Positions 16,590 to 24,944 of a stretch of DNA of 64,000 nucleotides are shown here, piece by piece (within the stretch, counting starts at the first letter, position 1; each line of letters opens with the position of its first letter). The translations under genes were made by a program, and so were the position numbers. The stretch covers positions 33,054 through 97,053 of the forward strand of contig NZ_JBNAGK010000018.1 of assembly GCF_049803835.1 (NCBI RefSeq), given 5' to 3'. The notes under the pieces are model-generated. The model was not told the DNA's origin. It searched no databases and was given only the letters and a program-made list of their open reading frames with translations. This stretch comes from Pacificoceanicola sp049803835. Lineage in GTDB: Bacteria > Pseudomonadota > Alphaproteobacteria > Rhodobacterales > Rhodobacteraceae.

Positions 16590-18197
16590 TCAGGCGCTCC
16601 GGGGGGCGGCAGGCGCCGGCATCAAACCCCGCGCGGTCAGTTCCTCGCGCACCAGCTTCTTGGTGATCTTGCCGTAGGCGGTCTTCGGCATCTCATCGAG
16701 GAAAACATAGTACCTCGGTGCCTTGTACTTCGCCACCCGCCCGTCGAGCCAGGCCCGCAGCGCACCCTCTTCGATCCGCGCCCCGGTCTTGGGCACGCAG
16801 ACACACAGGCCGACCTCGCCCCAGCGCTCATCCGGTACGCCGAGGATGGCGACCTCGCTGACACCGTCGACGGTGAGCAAGATCTCTTCGATCTCGCGTG
16901 GATAGACGTTGGAGCCGCCGGAGATGTACATGTCCGACGAACGCCCGGTGATGTAGAGATAGCCCTGCGCATCCAAATGCCCCAGATCGCCGGTGCGGAA
17001 CCAGCCGTCCCGGAACGCCTTGGCATTGGCGCCGTCGTCGTCGAGATAGCCGGGAAAGACCGAAGGGCCGATAACGCAGATCTCGCCGGTCTCGCCCGGG
17101 GCCAGAACCGTCCCGTGGTCGTCCTGGATGGTGACTTGCAGGCCGGTGCGCTCCACGCCGCAGGTGCCGGGGCGGGCCTCCGGGCTGTCCTCCAGAAAAT
17201 GATCCTCGGGTCGCATCACGGTGATCGCGCCGGTCACCTCGCCAAGCCCGTAATATTGCACCAGCACGGGTCCAAGCGCCTGCAAGGCCCGTTTCTGGTC
17301 GGCGCGGTACATTGGAGCGCCCGCGTAGATGACGTGGCGCAGGGTGGAATGGTCGAAGCGGTCGACGGCAGGGTCCTCCACCAGCATCTTCACGATGGTC
17401 GGCACGGTGAACATGTTGCTCACACCCCAATCCTGAACCATCTGCCAGGCCTGCGCGGGATCGAAACGGCCCTGCGGCAGGATCACGCTTTTCGCACCCG
17501 CTGCGATCTGCGCCATCGCATGCGCCGCCGCACCGTGGCTCAGCGGTGCGACCACGAGCGAGGCATCGCGCGAGGACAGCCCCGGCATCAGGTCGTTCAT
17601 GTGGTTGAGGATGGTGAAGGTCATCTGGCCATGGGTCAGCACGACTGCCTTGGGCCGCCCCGTAGAGCCGGAGGTGAAGAACAGCCAGCAGGGTTCATCC
17701 CGCGTGACCTCCTCGTTGGGGTAGCCCGTGCCGAGGTGGCGGGCGATCAGGTCCTCGTATCGGTGCGCCTCGGGCAGGGTGCCAATGGCGACGATGTGGT
17801 CGACAAGCGATGCGCAGGCCTGCGCGTGGCCGGGGAAGGCCTCCTCGACGATCAGCACCTTCGCGCGGGACTTCTCGCACTGGTAGGCGACCTCGTCCGT
17901 ACCCTGCCGGAAGTTGGCGGGGGCCCAGACCAGACCGGCCCGGAAGACCGCCATCATCACTTCCAGCATCTGGTTGTTGTTGGCGGACTGCACGAGCACA
18001 GTGTCGCCCTTCGCCAGCCCCAGATCGTGGCGCAGCGCAAACGCCAGCGCACTGACCCGGGCGTCGAACTCTGCCCAGGTCCAGGTTTGCCCGTCATAGA
18101 CGGTGGCGACGGCCCCCGGCTGCCTGCGGGCCTGTTTGGTCAGGAAATAGGCGATGTTCGGCACACGGGTGCTGCTGGGCCAGGGCGCAACGCTCAT
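16590..18197 (-). CDS. Acyl-CoA synthetase (AMP-forming)
   Basis: A 535-residue enzyme of the ANL superfamily that activates a carboxylic acid with ATP to an acyl-adenylate and then to acyl-CoA. The AMP-binding loop is 'FFTSGSTGRPKAVVLTHG', followed by 'YYGLGEVTGAITVM', the hinge and core motif 'GWFRTGDLGHLDAQGYLYITGR', 'SGGSNVYPREIEEIL', and the catalytic Lys in 'KTAYGKITKKLV' near the C-terminus. All key motifs are intact and the length is typical. The start overlaps the thiolase stop by four bases (ATGA). Together with the thiolase and the divergent TRAP transporter it suggests import, activation and cleavage of a specific acid. The acid cannot be named from the sequence. Confidence 0.92.
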   Translation of the reverse strand: MSVAPWPSSTRVPNIAYFLTKQARRQPGAVATVYDGQTWTWAEFDARVSALAFALRHDLGLAKGDTVLVQSANNNQMLEVMMAVFRAGLVWAPANFRQGTDEVAYQCEKSRAKVLIVEEAFPGHAQACASLVDHIVAIGTLPEAHRYEDLIARHLGTGYPNEEVTRDEPCWLFFTSGSTGRPKAVVLTHGQMTFTILNHMNDLMPGLSSRDASLVVAPLSHGAAAHAMAQIAAGAKSVILPQGRFDPAQAWQMVQDWGVSNMFTVPTIVKMLVEDPAVDRFDHSTLRHVIYAGAPMYRADQKRALQALGPVLVQYYGLGEVTGAITVMRPEDHFLEDSPEARPGTCGVERTGLQVTIQDDHGTVLAPGETGEICVIGPSVFPGYLDDDGANAKAFRDGWFRTGDLGHLDAQGYLYITGRSSDMYISGGSNVYPREIEEILLTVDGVSEVAILGVPDERWGEVGLCVCVPKTGARIEEGALRAWLDGRVAKYKAPRYYVFLDEMPKTAYGKITKKLVREELTARGLMPAPAAPRSA

Positions 18198-19372
18198 TTC
18201 ACGCGCTCCAGGATCGAGGTGTAATTCGCCACCGCCGCGCCGCCCATGTTGAAGACCCCGGCCAGCGTCGCGCCGTCCTTCTGCATCTCCCCGGCCTCAT
18301 CGGCCAACTGCATGGCTGCCATGACATGCATCGACACGCCCGTGGCGCCCAGGGGGTGGCCCCGCGCCTTCAGCCCGCCAGACAGGTTCACCGGCAACTT
18401 GCCATCCGCCTGCGTGATGCCCTCGCGGATCACCGTGTGGCCCTTGCCCGGCTCCGCCAGCCCCATGGCCTCGTACTCCAGCATCTCGGCGATGGTGAAG
18501 CAGTCGTGGGTTTCCACGAGGTCGAGGTCATCGAGTGTGATCGCCGCCTGTTCCAACGCCCCGCGCCATGCCCGCGCTGCCCCGGCGAAGGAATACGGCG
18601 CCGTACGGCGCGACAGCGCCATGAAATCGTTGGCGTGGCTGTGCGCCCGGAAGGCCACGGCCTTCTTCATGCTTTGCGCGGTTTCCGCGTCGCAGACCAC
18701 CATCACCGCCGCACCGTCGGAGATCAGCGAGCAGTCGGAGCGCCGCAGCGGACCCGCGACCACCGGGTTCTTGTCGCTGACCGTATTGCAGAAGGCAAAA
18801 CCGAGGTCCTTTTGCATATGCGCCACGGGATTCTTCATGGCGTTGCGATGGTTCTTGGCGGAAATCATCGCCAGCGCGTCGGACTGGTCGCCATAGGCCT
18901 GGAAATAGCTCTGCGCGATATGGCCAAAGACGCCCGCGAAGCCGGGGGAGAAATGACCCTCTTCGGCATAGTAGCTGCCGCGCAGCATCAGCGCGGCGGC
19001 GTCGGCGGGCGGGATGGTGGTCATCTTCTCGACACCGACCACAAGCGCGATGCGGCCGCGTCCCGATCCGACGAAGTCCAGCGCCGAGTAAAGCGCCGCG
19101 GAGCCGGTGGCGCAGGCGTTCTCCAGCCGTGAGGCGGGCACATGCGCCAACTCCGGCACCGCCATGCCGACGAGACCGGCCTCGAAACTCTGGGTCACGA
19201 ACCCGCTGTTGAAGGTGCCGAGGAAGATGCCGTCGACATCCGCCGCGGTGATCCCGGCGTCCTCCAGCGCGGCGGGGACGGTGGCGGCGATCAGGCTTTC
19301 GGTGTCAGGGCAGTCGTCCAGCTTGCCGAAGCGGGAATGTGCCCAGCCGATCACGCAGGGTAAATTGCTCAT
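18194..19372 (-). CDS. Thiolase family protein (acetyl-CoA acetyltransferase-like)
   Basis: A 392-residue thiolase of the SCP2/'thiolase domain' type. The start at 19372 is set by GAAGGAG; an open frame extends further upstream but overlaps the regulator gene. Catalytic features are visible: nucleophilic Cys in 'LENACATGSAAL' (~residue 89), His in 'VETHDCFTIAE', and the C-terminal 'LKARGHPLGATGVSMH'. Such enzymes cleave beta-ketoacyl-CoA to acetyl-CoA or run the reverse condensation. Members of this branch often work with a small OB-fold (DUF35) partner; none is encoded here. It is 11 bases after the IclR gene and overlaps the synthetase, so regulator, thiolase, synthetase and PPC protein form one operon. 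Confidence 0.9.
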   Translation of the reverse strand: MSNLPCVIGWAHSRFGKLDDCPDTESLIAATVPAALEDAGITAADVDGIFLGTFNSGFVTQSFEAGLVGMAVPELAHVPASRLENACATGSAALYSALDFVGSGRGRIALVVGVEKMTTIPPADAAALMLRGSYYAEEGHFSPGFAGVFGHIAQSYFQAYGDQSDALAMISAKNHRNAMKNPVAHMQKDLGFAFCNTVSDKNPVVAGPLRRSDCSLISDGAAVMVVCDAETAQSMKKAVAFRAHSHANDFMALSRRTAPYSFAGAARAWRGALEQAAITLDDLDLVETHDCFTIAEMLEYEAMGLAEPGKGHTVIREGITQADGKLPVNLSGGLKARGHPLGATGVSMHVMAAMQLADEAGEMQKDGATLAGVFNMGGAAVANYTSILERVK

Positions 19373-19383
19373 CACGGTCTCCT

Positions 19384-20181
19384 TCAGGTGGCGCGTTTGG
19401 GGGAAAGGGGTCTGAGGCGGGCTTCGACCTTTGCCGCCTCGCTCTTGAGCATGGTGGCGAGGCTGTCCTGCCGGTTCCCGGCCATGCGGCTGTCGATGGC
19501 GGCGATGGAGAGAGCCCCGATGGCCGCGCCGGACGGGCCGCGTACCGGCACGCCGATGGCCCAGGAATTGGCGACATACATACCGGGGTTCAGGCTCCAG
19601 CCCCGCGCACGCGCTCTTGCCAGTTCCTCCCGCAGGAAGGCATCGTCGAAACCGGGAAACTGTGCCGTGCGCTCGGCGCGTGTGGTCTCGATCACCGCTT
19701 CGGCCTCGGCTGCGGGCAGGGCGGAGAGGATCGCCATGGCCCCCGCGCCGACACCCAGAGGATGCCGTGCGCCGGGCTGCAGCACATGGGTGCGGATCGG
19801 AAAGCTGCCTTCCTCCCGGTGCAGGCAGACGGCATGGGCGCCGCGCCGGATCGACACGAAACTGCTGTCGCCGCTGGCATCCGCCAAATGAAGGAGGCTC
19901 TCCATCGACACGTCCAGCAGCGTGTTCCGCCGCGCCGCGCTCGCCCCGGCGATCAGGCATTCGGGACCGGGGAAATAGCCGCCCTCGGGGCTCTGCTCGA
20001 CATAGCCGGAGCGGATCAGCGCCAGCAGGATGCGTCGGATTGTCGGCCGGCTGAGGCCGGTCTCGCGCGTGAGGACGGGCATCGGCACTTCCTCGCCGCC
20101 GTGCGACGAGATCAGCGACAGCAGCATCAACGCGCGGTCGATGCTCTGGCTTCCGGCGGCTGACTTCTCCTTGGTATCCAT
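19384..20181 (-). CDS. IclR family transcriptional regulator
   Basis: A 265-residue regulator with a winged helix-turn-helix at residues ~12-70 ('SIDRALMLLSLISSHGG', 'LTRETGLSRPTIRRILLALIRSGYVE') and a C-terminal IclR ligand domain ('GVGAGAMAILSALP', 'ANSWAIGVPVRGPSGAAIGALSIAAI'). The ATG at 20181 is preceded by GGAGG at slightly long spacing. The gene heads the thiolase operon and is divergent from the SDR-TRAP operon, so it probably controls both arms. A 15-bp palindrome at 20317-20331 in the shared 200-base promoter region is its most likely operator. Ligand unknown; an acid or its CoA derivative that is handled by the neighbours is a reasonable guess. Confidence 0.9.
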   Translation of the reverse strand: MDTKEKSAAGSQSIDRALMLLSLISSHGGEEVPMPVLTRETGLSRPTIRRILLALIRSGYVEQSPEGGYFPGPECLIAGASAARRNTLLDVSMESLLHLADASGDSSFVSIRRGAHAVCLHREEGSFPIRTHVLQPGARHPLGVGAGAMAILSALPAAEAEAVIETTRAERTAQFPGFDDAFLREELARARARGWSLNPGMYVANSWAIGVPVRGPSGAAIGALSIAAIDSRMAGNRQDSLATMLKSEAAKVEARLRPLSPKRAT

Positions 20182-20316
20182 ATAATGGACATCCTCCCTT
20201 CCACTTTTATTGCCCTGATTCCGGAGTAACTCAAGTGAAAATTGGGAAATGGGCTTCTTGCTGTTAAGGGCTTTACAGAACGCGATTCCAAAACCTATGG
20301 TAACGCAGGATTGAAT

Positions 20317-20331
20317 ATCCACATTGTGGAT
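20317..20331. promoter_or_regulatory. Palindromic operator candidate in the divergent promoter
   Basis: ATCCACA-T-TGTGGAT is a perfect palindrome with 7-base arms, 51 bases before the SDR gene and about 135 bases before the IclR gene. It is a plausible site for the IclR regulator at 19384-20181. A second weaker inverted repeat, TCCAT-ATA-ATGGA, overlaps the IclR start codon and may serve autoregulation. Confidence 0.55.
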
Positions 20332-20381
20332 GCGGTGGGTATCACGGATCGTCCAAGTTGCAGAGGGGAGGCTGTACGGAC

Positions 20382-21095
20382 ATGACACGCGGCACAGCCA
20401 TCGTGACCGGCGGCGCGGGAACGCTCGGGTTTGCCATCGGGCAGGCGCTGCGGGCGGAGGGCTGGCCGGTGCTGCTGGTGGATCTCTCCGAGTCCGTGAC
20501 GGAGGCCGCAACACGCATCGGTGCGGAGGGGTGGCAGGCGGACCTGACCGACGCCGACGCCCGCATGGCGCTGGTAGGAGCCGTAGGCAAGATCGGGGCG
20601 CTGGTCAACTGCGCCGGGATCGGCCGCGTGGTGCCGTTCTTCGACACCGACGAGGCGCTCTGGGACGCCATGCTGCACGTCAACCTGACCGTGCCGATGC
20701 GGCTGTCGCAGGCAGTTGCAAGGCGGATGGCGGAGACCGGCGGTGGCAGCATCGTCAACATCGCGTCCGTGTCGGGACAACAGGCGAGCCGGGGCAGGGT
20801 GGCCTATGGTACCTCCAAGGCCGGGCTGATCCACCTGACGAAACAGATGGCGGTGGAACTGGCGGAGCATGGCATCCGCTGCAATGCCGTCGCGCCGGGG
20901 CCGGTGGAGGGGCCGCTGGCGCGGCATCACCCGCCGGAGCAGCGGCACCGTTATCTCGAAACGATCCCGCAGGGCCGCTACGCGCAGGCCCCGGAGATTG
21001 CAGAAGCGGTGCGGTTTCTCGTCTCGGACGGGGCGACGCATATCACCGGGCATTGCCTGAACGTGGATGGAGGATGGCAGGTCGCCGGGGTCTGA
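20382..21095 (+). CDS. SDR family oxidoreductase
   Basis: A 237-residue classical short-chain dehydrogenase. The nucleotide-binding motif is 'VTGGAGTLGFAIG', the structural 'NCAGIG' follows, the catalytic Ser is in 'IVNIASVSG', and Tyr/Lys are in 'VAYGTSKAG'; the end 'LNVDGGWQVAGV' is typical. Asp in 'LLVDLS' after the second strand suggests a preference for NAD(H). The ATG at 20382 follows GGGGAGG. It is the first gene of the plus-strand arm, followed by the TRAP transporter and a second SDR, so it probably oxidises an alcohol group of the imported substrate or of its CoA ester. The exact substrate is unknown. Confidence 0.9.
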   Translation: MTRGTAIVTGGAGTLGFAIGQALRAEGWPVLLVDLSESVTEAATRIGAEGWQADLTDADARMALVGAVGKIGALVNCAGIGRVVPFFDTDEALWDAMLHVNLTVPMRLSQAVARRMAETGGGSIVNIASVSGQQASRGRVAYGTSKAGLIHLTKQMAVELAEHGIRCNAVAPGPVEGPLARHHPPEQRHRYLETIPQGRYAQAPEIAEAVRFLVSDGATHITGHCLNVDGGWQVAGV

Positions 21096-21156
21096 CCCGC
21101 GCCTGCCGCACAACGAAGAGGCCGGCGGGGAGCCGGTATACAGTGGAGGAGAACAC

Positions 21157-22185
21157 ATGAAACTCAAGTTCCTGGCGACCGCAGCGGTCGTGTCGACCCT
21201 GGCCGTGCCCGCGCTGGCGCGGGACATCGAGATGCAGTCGATCTATCCCGGAACGCTGCCGCTGCTCGGCTCGTCCGGGGCGGAGCTCGGCGGGCGGGTC
21301 TCGGCGATCACGAACGGCGAGCTGAACTTCGTCTTCCGGAATCCGGGCGAGATCGTTGCCGGCAACGAGATCTGGGACGCGCTCTCGACCGGCGCCATCG
21401 AGGCGGCCTGGTACAGCCCCGGCTTCGCCGAAGGCGTGGTGCCCTCGGCCTCCCTGTTCACCGCCTTCCCCTTCGGCCCGGATGTGCGCGAGTACACCGC
21501 GTGGTGGTACAACGGCGGCGGCTACGAGCTGTGGAACGAGATTTCCGCGCCCTACAACATCCATTCCGAGCTGTGCTCGATCCTCGCGCCCGAGGCGTCG
21601 GGCTGGTTCAAGGAGCCGATCAACTCCCCGGAGGACCTGAAAGGCAAGAAGATGCGGATCTTCGGCCTTGGCGCCGCCGTCATGGAAAAGCTGGGCGTTG
21701 CGGCGCAGTCGATGCCGCCCGCGGACACGATGAGCGCGCTCAACCTCGGCACCATCGACGCCGCGGAGATGTCCTTCCCGGCGATCGACTACGCGCTCGG
21801 CATGTATGAACACGCCAAGCACCTGTACTTCCCCGGCTGGCACCAGCAGACGTCGCTGATCGTCTTCATGATGAACACCGACAGCTGGAACGCCCTGTCC
21901 GACCGCGACCGCGCCGCGATCCAGGAAGTCTGCGCCGCGAACGTCGCACGCACCACGGCGCAGGGCGAGGCCATCGAACTGGAACCGCTGGCCAAGATGC
22001 AGAACGAGCATGGCGTGACCGTGCACCGCTGGAGCCCCGAGATGCTGCAGACCTTCTCCGACACCTGGGACGAGGTCGTCGCCGAAAAGACCGCCGAAAG
22101 CGAGGAGTTCAAGCGCGTCTGGGATCACATCCAGGCCTTCCGCGCCGATTACGCCCAGTGGAAAGAGCTCGGCTACGTCGACTGA
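21157..22185 (+). CDS. TRAP transporter substrate-binding protein (DctP family)
   Basis: A 342-residue periplasmic receptor that captures the solute for the TRAP permease encoded next. A signal peptide is clear ('MKLKFLATAAVVSTLAVPALA'). The DctP fold shows in 'LKGKKMRIFGLGAAVMEKLG', which contains the Arg that normally holds a substrate carboxylate, followed by 'LNLGTIDAAEMSFPAIDY' and 'KHLYFPGWHQQTSLIVFMMNT'. It belongs to the mannitol/chloroaromatic-type branch by its overall pattern, whose ligands are often organic acids. GGAGGA precedes the ATG. The high Trp content around 'EYTAWWYNGGGYELWNE' may line the pocket and would suit an aromatic or ring-containing acid; this last point is inference. 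Confidence 0.92.
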   Translation: MKLKFLATAAVVSTLAVPALARDIEMQSIYPGTLPLLGSSGAELGGRVSAITNGELNFVFRNPGEIVAGNEIWDALSTGAIEAAWYSPGFAEGVVPSASLFTAFPFGPDVREYTAWWYNGGGYELWNEISAPYNIHSELCSILAPEASGWFKEPINSPEDLKGKKMRIFGLGAAVMEKLGVAAQSMPPADTMSALNLGTIDAAEMSFPAIDYALGMYEHAKHLYFPGWHQQTSLIVFMMNTDSWNALSDRDRAAIQEVCAANVARTTAQGEAIELEPLAKMQNEHGVTVHRWSPEMLQTFSDTWDEVVAEKTAESEEFKRVWDHIQAFRADYAQWKELGYVD

Positions 22186-22235
22186 CCTGACCTGCGTGCG
22201 GGGGGCAACCCTCGCACGCAACCCGGAGCAATGAC

Positions 22236-22772
22236 ATGCAATCCTGCCTGACCTTGTCGCGCTGGCTGGCGCTGCCCTGCCGGTGGTTCGCGGCGCTATG
22301 CGGTGCGCTGCTGCTGATCCTCGCGGCGGTGATCCTTTATGACGTGATCGGACGGCGCTTCTTCGCGACCGGCTCGTTCAAGCTGCAGGAACTGGAATGG
22401 CACCTGCACGGCGCCATCGCGGTGCTCGGCTTCGGCTATGCCTATCTCAAGGACGCCCATGTGCGCATCGACATCTTCGTGACCCGGATCGGCGAGCGGC
22501 GGCGGCTCTGGCTCGAACTTTTCGCCATCGTGCTGTTCCTGCTGCCCTTCATGGCTTTGCTGCTCTGGTACGGCTACGACTTCGCCGCCCGGTCCTTCGA
22601 GCGCGGCGAGACGTCGAACGGCGGCGTCGGACTGTCGCATCGCTGGATCATCAAGTCCACCATTCCGATTGCCGCCGTGCTGACCATCCTCGGTGGCCTC
22701 TCCGTGGCGTTGCGCTGTGTCGTGGCGCTGTTTCGGCCTGACCTGCGCGCCAACCCGTTCGAGGCGGACTGA
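22236..22772 (+). CDS. TRAP transporter small permease (DctQ family)
   Basis: A 178-residue inner-membrane protein with four hydrophobic helices, as expected of DctQ: one around 'ALCGALLLILAAVILYDVIGRRFF', a second near 'WHLHGAIAVLGFGYAYL', a third at 'LFAIVLFLLPFMALLLWYGY', and the last at 'IPIAAVLTILGGLSVALRCV'. The conserved 'LQELEWHLHGAI..GFGYAYLKDAHVRIDI' segment is diagnostic for the mannitol/chloroaromatic TRAP group. Its stop overlaps the start of the large permease by one base (TGATG), so the two subunits are made together. GGAG lies 11 bases before the ATG. The substrate is set by the DctP partner. Confidence 0.92.
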   Translation: MQSCLTLSRWLALPCRWFAALCGALLLILAAVILYDVIGRRFFATGSFKLQELEWHLHGAIAVLGFGYAYLKDAHVRIDIFVTRIGERRRLWLELFAIVLFLLPFMALLLWYGYDFAARSFERGETSNGGVGLSHRWIIKSTIPIAAVLTILGGLSVALRCVVALFRPDLRANPFEAD

Positions 22773-24136
22773 TGGAGATTCTCATCGACTTCCTGCCGGG
22801 CTTCATGTTCCTGGCGCTTGTCTTCGGCCTGTTCTCCAGCCTGCCGGTGGGCATCATGCTGATGGGTGTGACGCTGATCTTCGGCACCATCGCGCTTGGC
22901 CTTGGCGAGATGCGCACCGCGCAGCTGACGCTGCTGCCGAACCGGATCTATGGCGGCATCATCGAGAACCCGGTTCTGGTGGCCGCGCCGATGTTCGTCT
23001 TCATGGGTCTGGTGCTGGAAAAGACGCGGGTGGCGGATGACCTGCTGATCGCCTTGCAGAAACTGATGCGGGCGGTGCCCGGGGGGCTGGCGCTGGCGGT
23101 GACGCTGGTGGGCACGATCCTCGCCGCCGCAACCGGGATCATCGGCGCGTCGGTGGTCATGCTGACCGCGCTGGCGCTGCCGACGATGATCCAGCGCGGC
23201 TATTCCCCGGCGCTTGCGGCAGGCACGATCGCCAGCGCCGGAACGCTCGGCATCCTGATCCCGCCCTCCGTCATGCTCGTCTTCATGGGCGATCTGCTGA
23301 CCCTGAACCTCGCCAAGCTCTTCGTCGCCGCGCTGCTGCCGGGGCTGACACTGGCGGGCTTGTACCTCGTCTACATCGTCGTGATCGCCGCGCTGAAGCC
23401 GGAGATGGCCCCGAAGGCCCCCCGTGACGGCACCGAGAAATTCGACGGCTGGGGCGAGATCCTGCTCTCGCTCGGCCTGCCGTTCCTGCTGATCGTCGCG
23501 GTGCTCGGCTCGATCCTCGGCGGCATCGCAACGCCGACCGAGGCCTCCGGCGTCGGCGCGGTGGCGGCGCTGGTGCTCGGTCTCGTCCGGGGACGGCTCA
23601 ACCGGGACGCCCTGTCCAACGCGCTCGACGGCTCGGTGCGCACCATCGCCATGCTGTTCTTCATCTTCGTCGGCGCGACGGCGTTCTCCTACGTCTTCCG
23701 CCTGATCGGCGGAGAGCATTTCATCGTCACGACCGCCCGCAGCCTGTCCTTCGGCGACTGGGGCCTGCTGATCATGATGATGGTGATGATCTTCATCATG
23801 GGGTTCTTCTTCGACTGGATCGAGATTACCCTGATCATGCTGCCGATCTTCGCGCCCATCGTGAAGATCATGCACTTCGGCGACCATGTCGCGGCGGCGG
23901 ACATGATTTACTGGTTCGCGATCCTCGTGGCGGTGAACCTGCAGACCTCCTTCCTGACGCCGCCCTTCGGCTTTGCGTTGTTCTACCTGAAAGGCGCAGG
24001 CGGGGCGCATGTGACCATGGCGCAGATCTACCGCGGCATCGTGCCTTTCGTGCTGGTGCAGTTGGGGGCGCTGGGGCTGTTTATCTGGCAACCGGGTATC
24101 GTGACCTGGCTGCCCAACGTCCTGCTTGGCAATTGA
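22772..24136 (+). CDS. TRAP transporter large permease (DctM family)
   Basis: A 454-residue inner-membrane protein with about twelve helices, the sodium-coupled translocating subunit of the TRAP system. Typical segments are 'LVGTILAAATGIIGASVVMLTALALPTMIQRGYSPALAAGTIASAGTLGILIPPSVMLV', the hairpin-loop region that binds Na+, and 'GFFFDWIEITLIMLPIFAPI' with the late 'QTSFLTPPFGFALFYLKG' motif. Length and motif order are normal for the mannitol/chloroaromatic branch. It is followed after 10 bases by the second SDR gene, so regulator-controlled uptake and oxidation are encoded in one transcript. Confidence 0.93.
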   Translation: MEILIDFLPGFMFLALVFGLFSSLPVGIMLMGVTLIFGTIALGLGEMRTAQLTLLPNRIYGGIIENPVLVAAPMFVFMGLVLEKTRVADDLLIALQKLMRAVPGGLALAVTLVGTILAAATGIIGASVVMLTALALPTMIQRGYSPALAAGTIASAGTLGILIPPSVMLVFMGDLLTLNLAKLFVAALLPGLTLAGLYLVYIVVIAALKPEMAPKAPRDGTEKFDGWGEILLSLGLPFLLIVAVLGSILGGIATPTEASGVGAVAALVLGLVRGRLNRDALSNALDGSVRTIAMLFFIFVGATAFSYVFRLIGGEHFIVTTARSLSFGDWGLLIMMMVMIFIMGFFFDWIEITLIMLPIFAPIVKIMHFGDHVAAADMIYWFAILVAVNLQTSFLTPPFGFALFYLKGAGGAHVTMAQIYRGIVPFVLVQLGALGLFIWQPGIVTWLPNVLLGN

Positions 24137-24146
24137 GGAGCGAACG

Positions 24147-24944
24147 ATGTTCGACCTGACCGATCACGTGGCGCTGGTCTTCGGCGCGGGCTCCTCCGGT
24201 CCAGGCTGGGGCAATGGCAAGGCGACGGCGGTGGCCTACGCGCGCGCCGGGGCATGGGTGGCCTGCGTCGACCTGAACCCGGTGGCCGCGGAGGAAACCG
24301 CGCAGATCATCGCCGGAGAGGGCGGACGCGCGATTGCCCTGACCGGCAACGTGGCGGCGGAGGCGGACGTGGCCGAGGCGGTGTCCGCGACGTTGGCGGA
24401 GTTCGGCCGGATCGACATCCTGCACAACAACACCGGCATCACCCCCTTCGGCGGGCCGGTGACCATGGCGCTGGACGACTGGGACCGGGCGATGGACGTC
24501 AACGTCAAGAGCGTGCTGCTGTCCACGCGGTACGTCCTGCCGCACATGGAAAAGCGCGGGTACGGCGTGATCACGAACATCTCTTCCGTCGCGGGGATCC
24601 GCGTGTCCGGTTACGACATGGCCGCCTATTCGACCAGCAAGGCCGCGGTGAATCAGCTGACCCGGACCATCGCCCTGCAATACGCCGCCAAGGGCATCCG
24701 GGCCAATGCCATCCTGCCGGGCCTCATCAACACGCCGCTGGTGCGGAACGGCGCGGGGTTCAAGGGCCATCACGGCGACGCCGAGAAACAGATGGCCGAG
24801 CGCGACGCCATGAGCCCCACGGGAAAGATGGGCGACGCCTGGGACGTGGCCCACGCGGCGGTCTTCCTCGCCTCGAAGGAGGCGAAGTACATCAACGGGG
24901 TGTTGCTCCCGGTGGACGGCGGCCTGTCCTGCCGGGCGCGGTGA
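24147..24944 (+). CDS. SDR family oxidoreductase with unusual glycine motif
   Basis: A 265-residue short-chain dehydrogenase. The start at 24147 follows GAGGAG. The catalytic Ser is in 'ITNISSVAG' and the Tyr/Lys pair in 'AAYSTSKAAV'; the end has 'VLLPVDGGLSCRAR'. Two positions are unusual: the nucleotide-binding loop reads 'VFGAGSSGPGWGNGKATA' rather than the common TGxxxGIG, with extra Gly/Pro/Trp residues, and the NNAG motif is 'HNNTG'. This variant is known in a subset of SDRs and is not a defect by itself. As last gene of the SDR-TRAP operon it may carry out the second oxidation of the imported compound. A 7-bp stem at 24947-24978 may end the transcript. Confidence 0.9.
   Translation: MFDLTDHVALVFGAGSSGPGWGNGKATAVAYARAGAWVACVDLNPVAAEETAQIIAGEGGRAIALTGNVAAEADVAEAVSATLAEFGRIDILHNNTGITPFGGPVTMALDDWDRAMDVNVKSVLLSTRYVLPHMEKRGYGVITNISSVAGIRVSGYDMAAYSTSKAAVNQLTRTIALQYAAKGIRANAILPGLINTPLVRNGAGFKGHHGDAEKQMAERDAMSPTGKMGDAWDVAHAAVFLASKEAKYINGVLLPVDGGLSCRAR

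Noticed and set aside
18194..19960. A longer version of the thiolase starting near 19960.
   Set aside because: The extra N-terminus lies over the IclR gene in another frame and shows no thiolase sequence; GAAGGAG marks the start at 19372.
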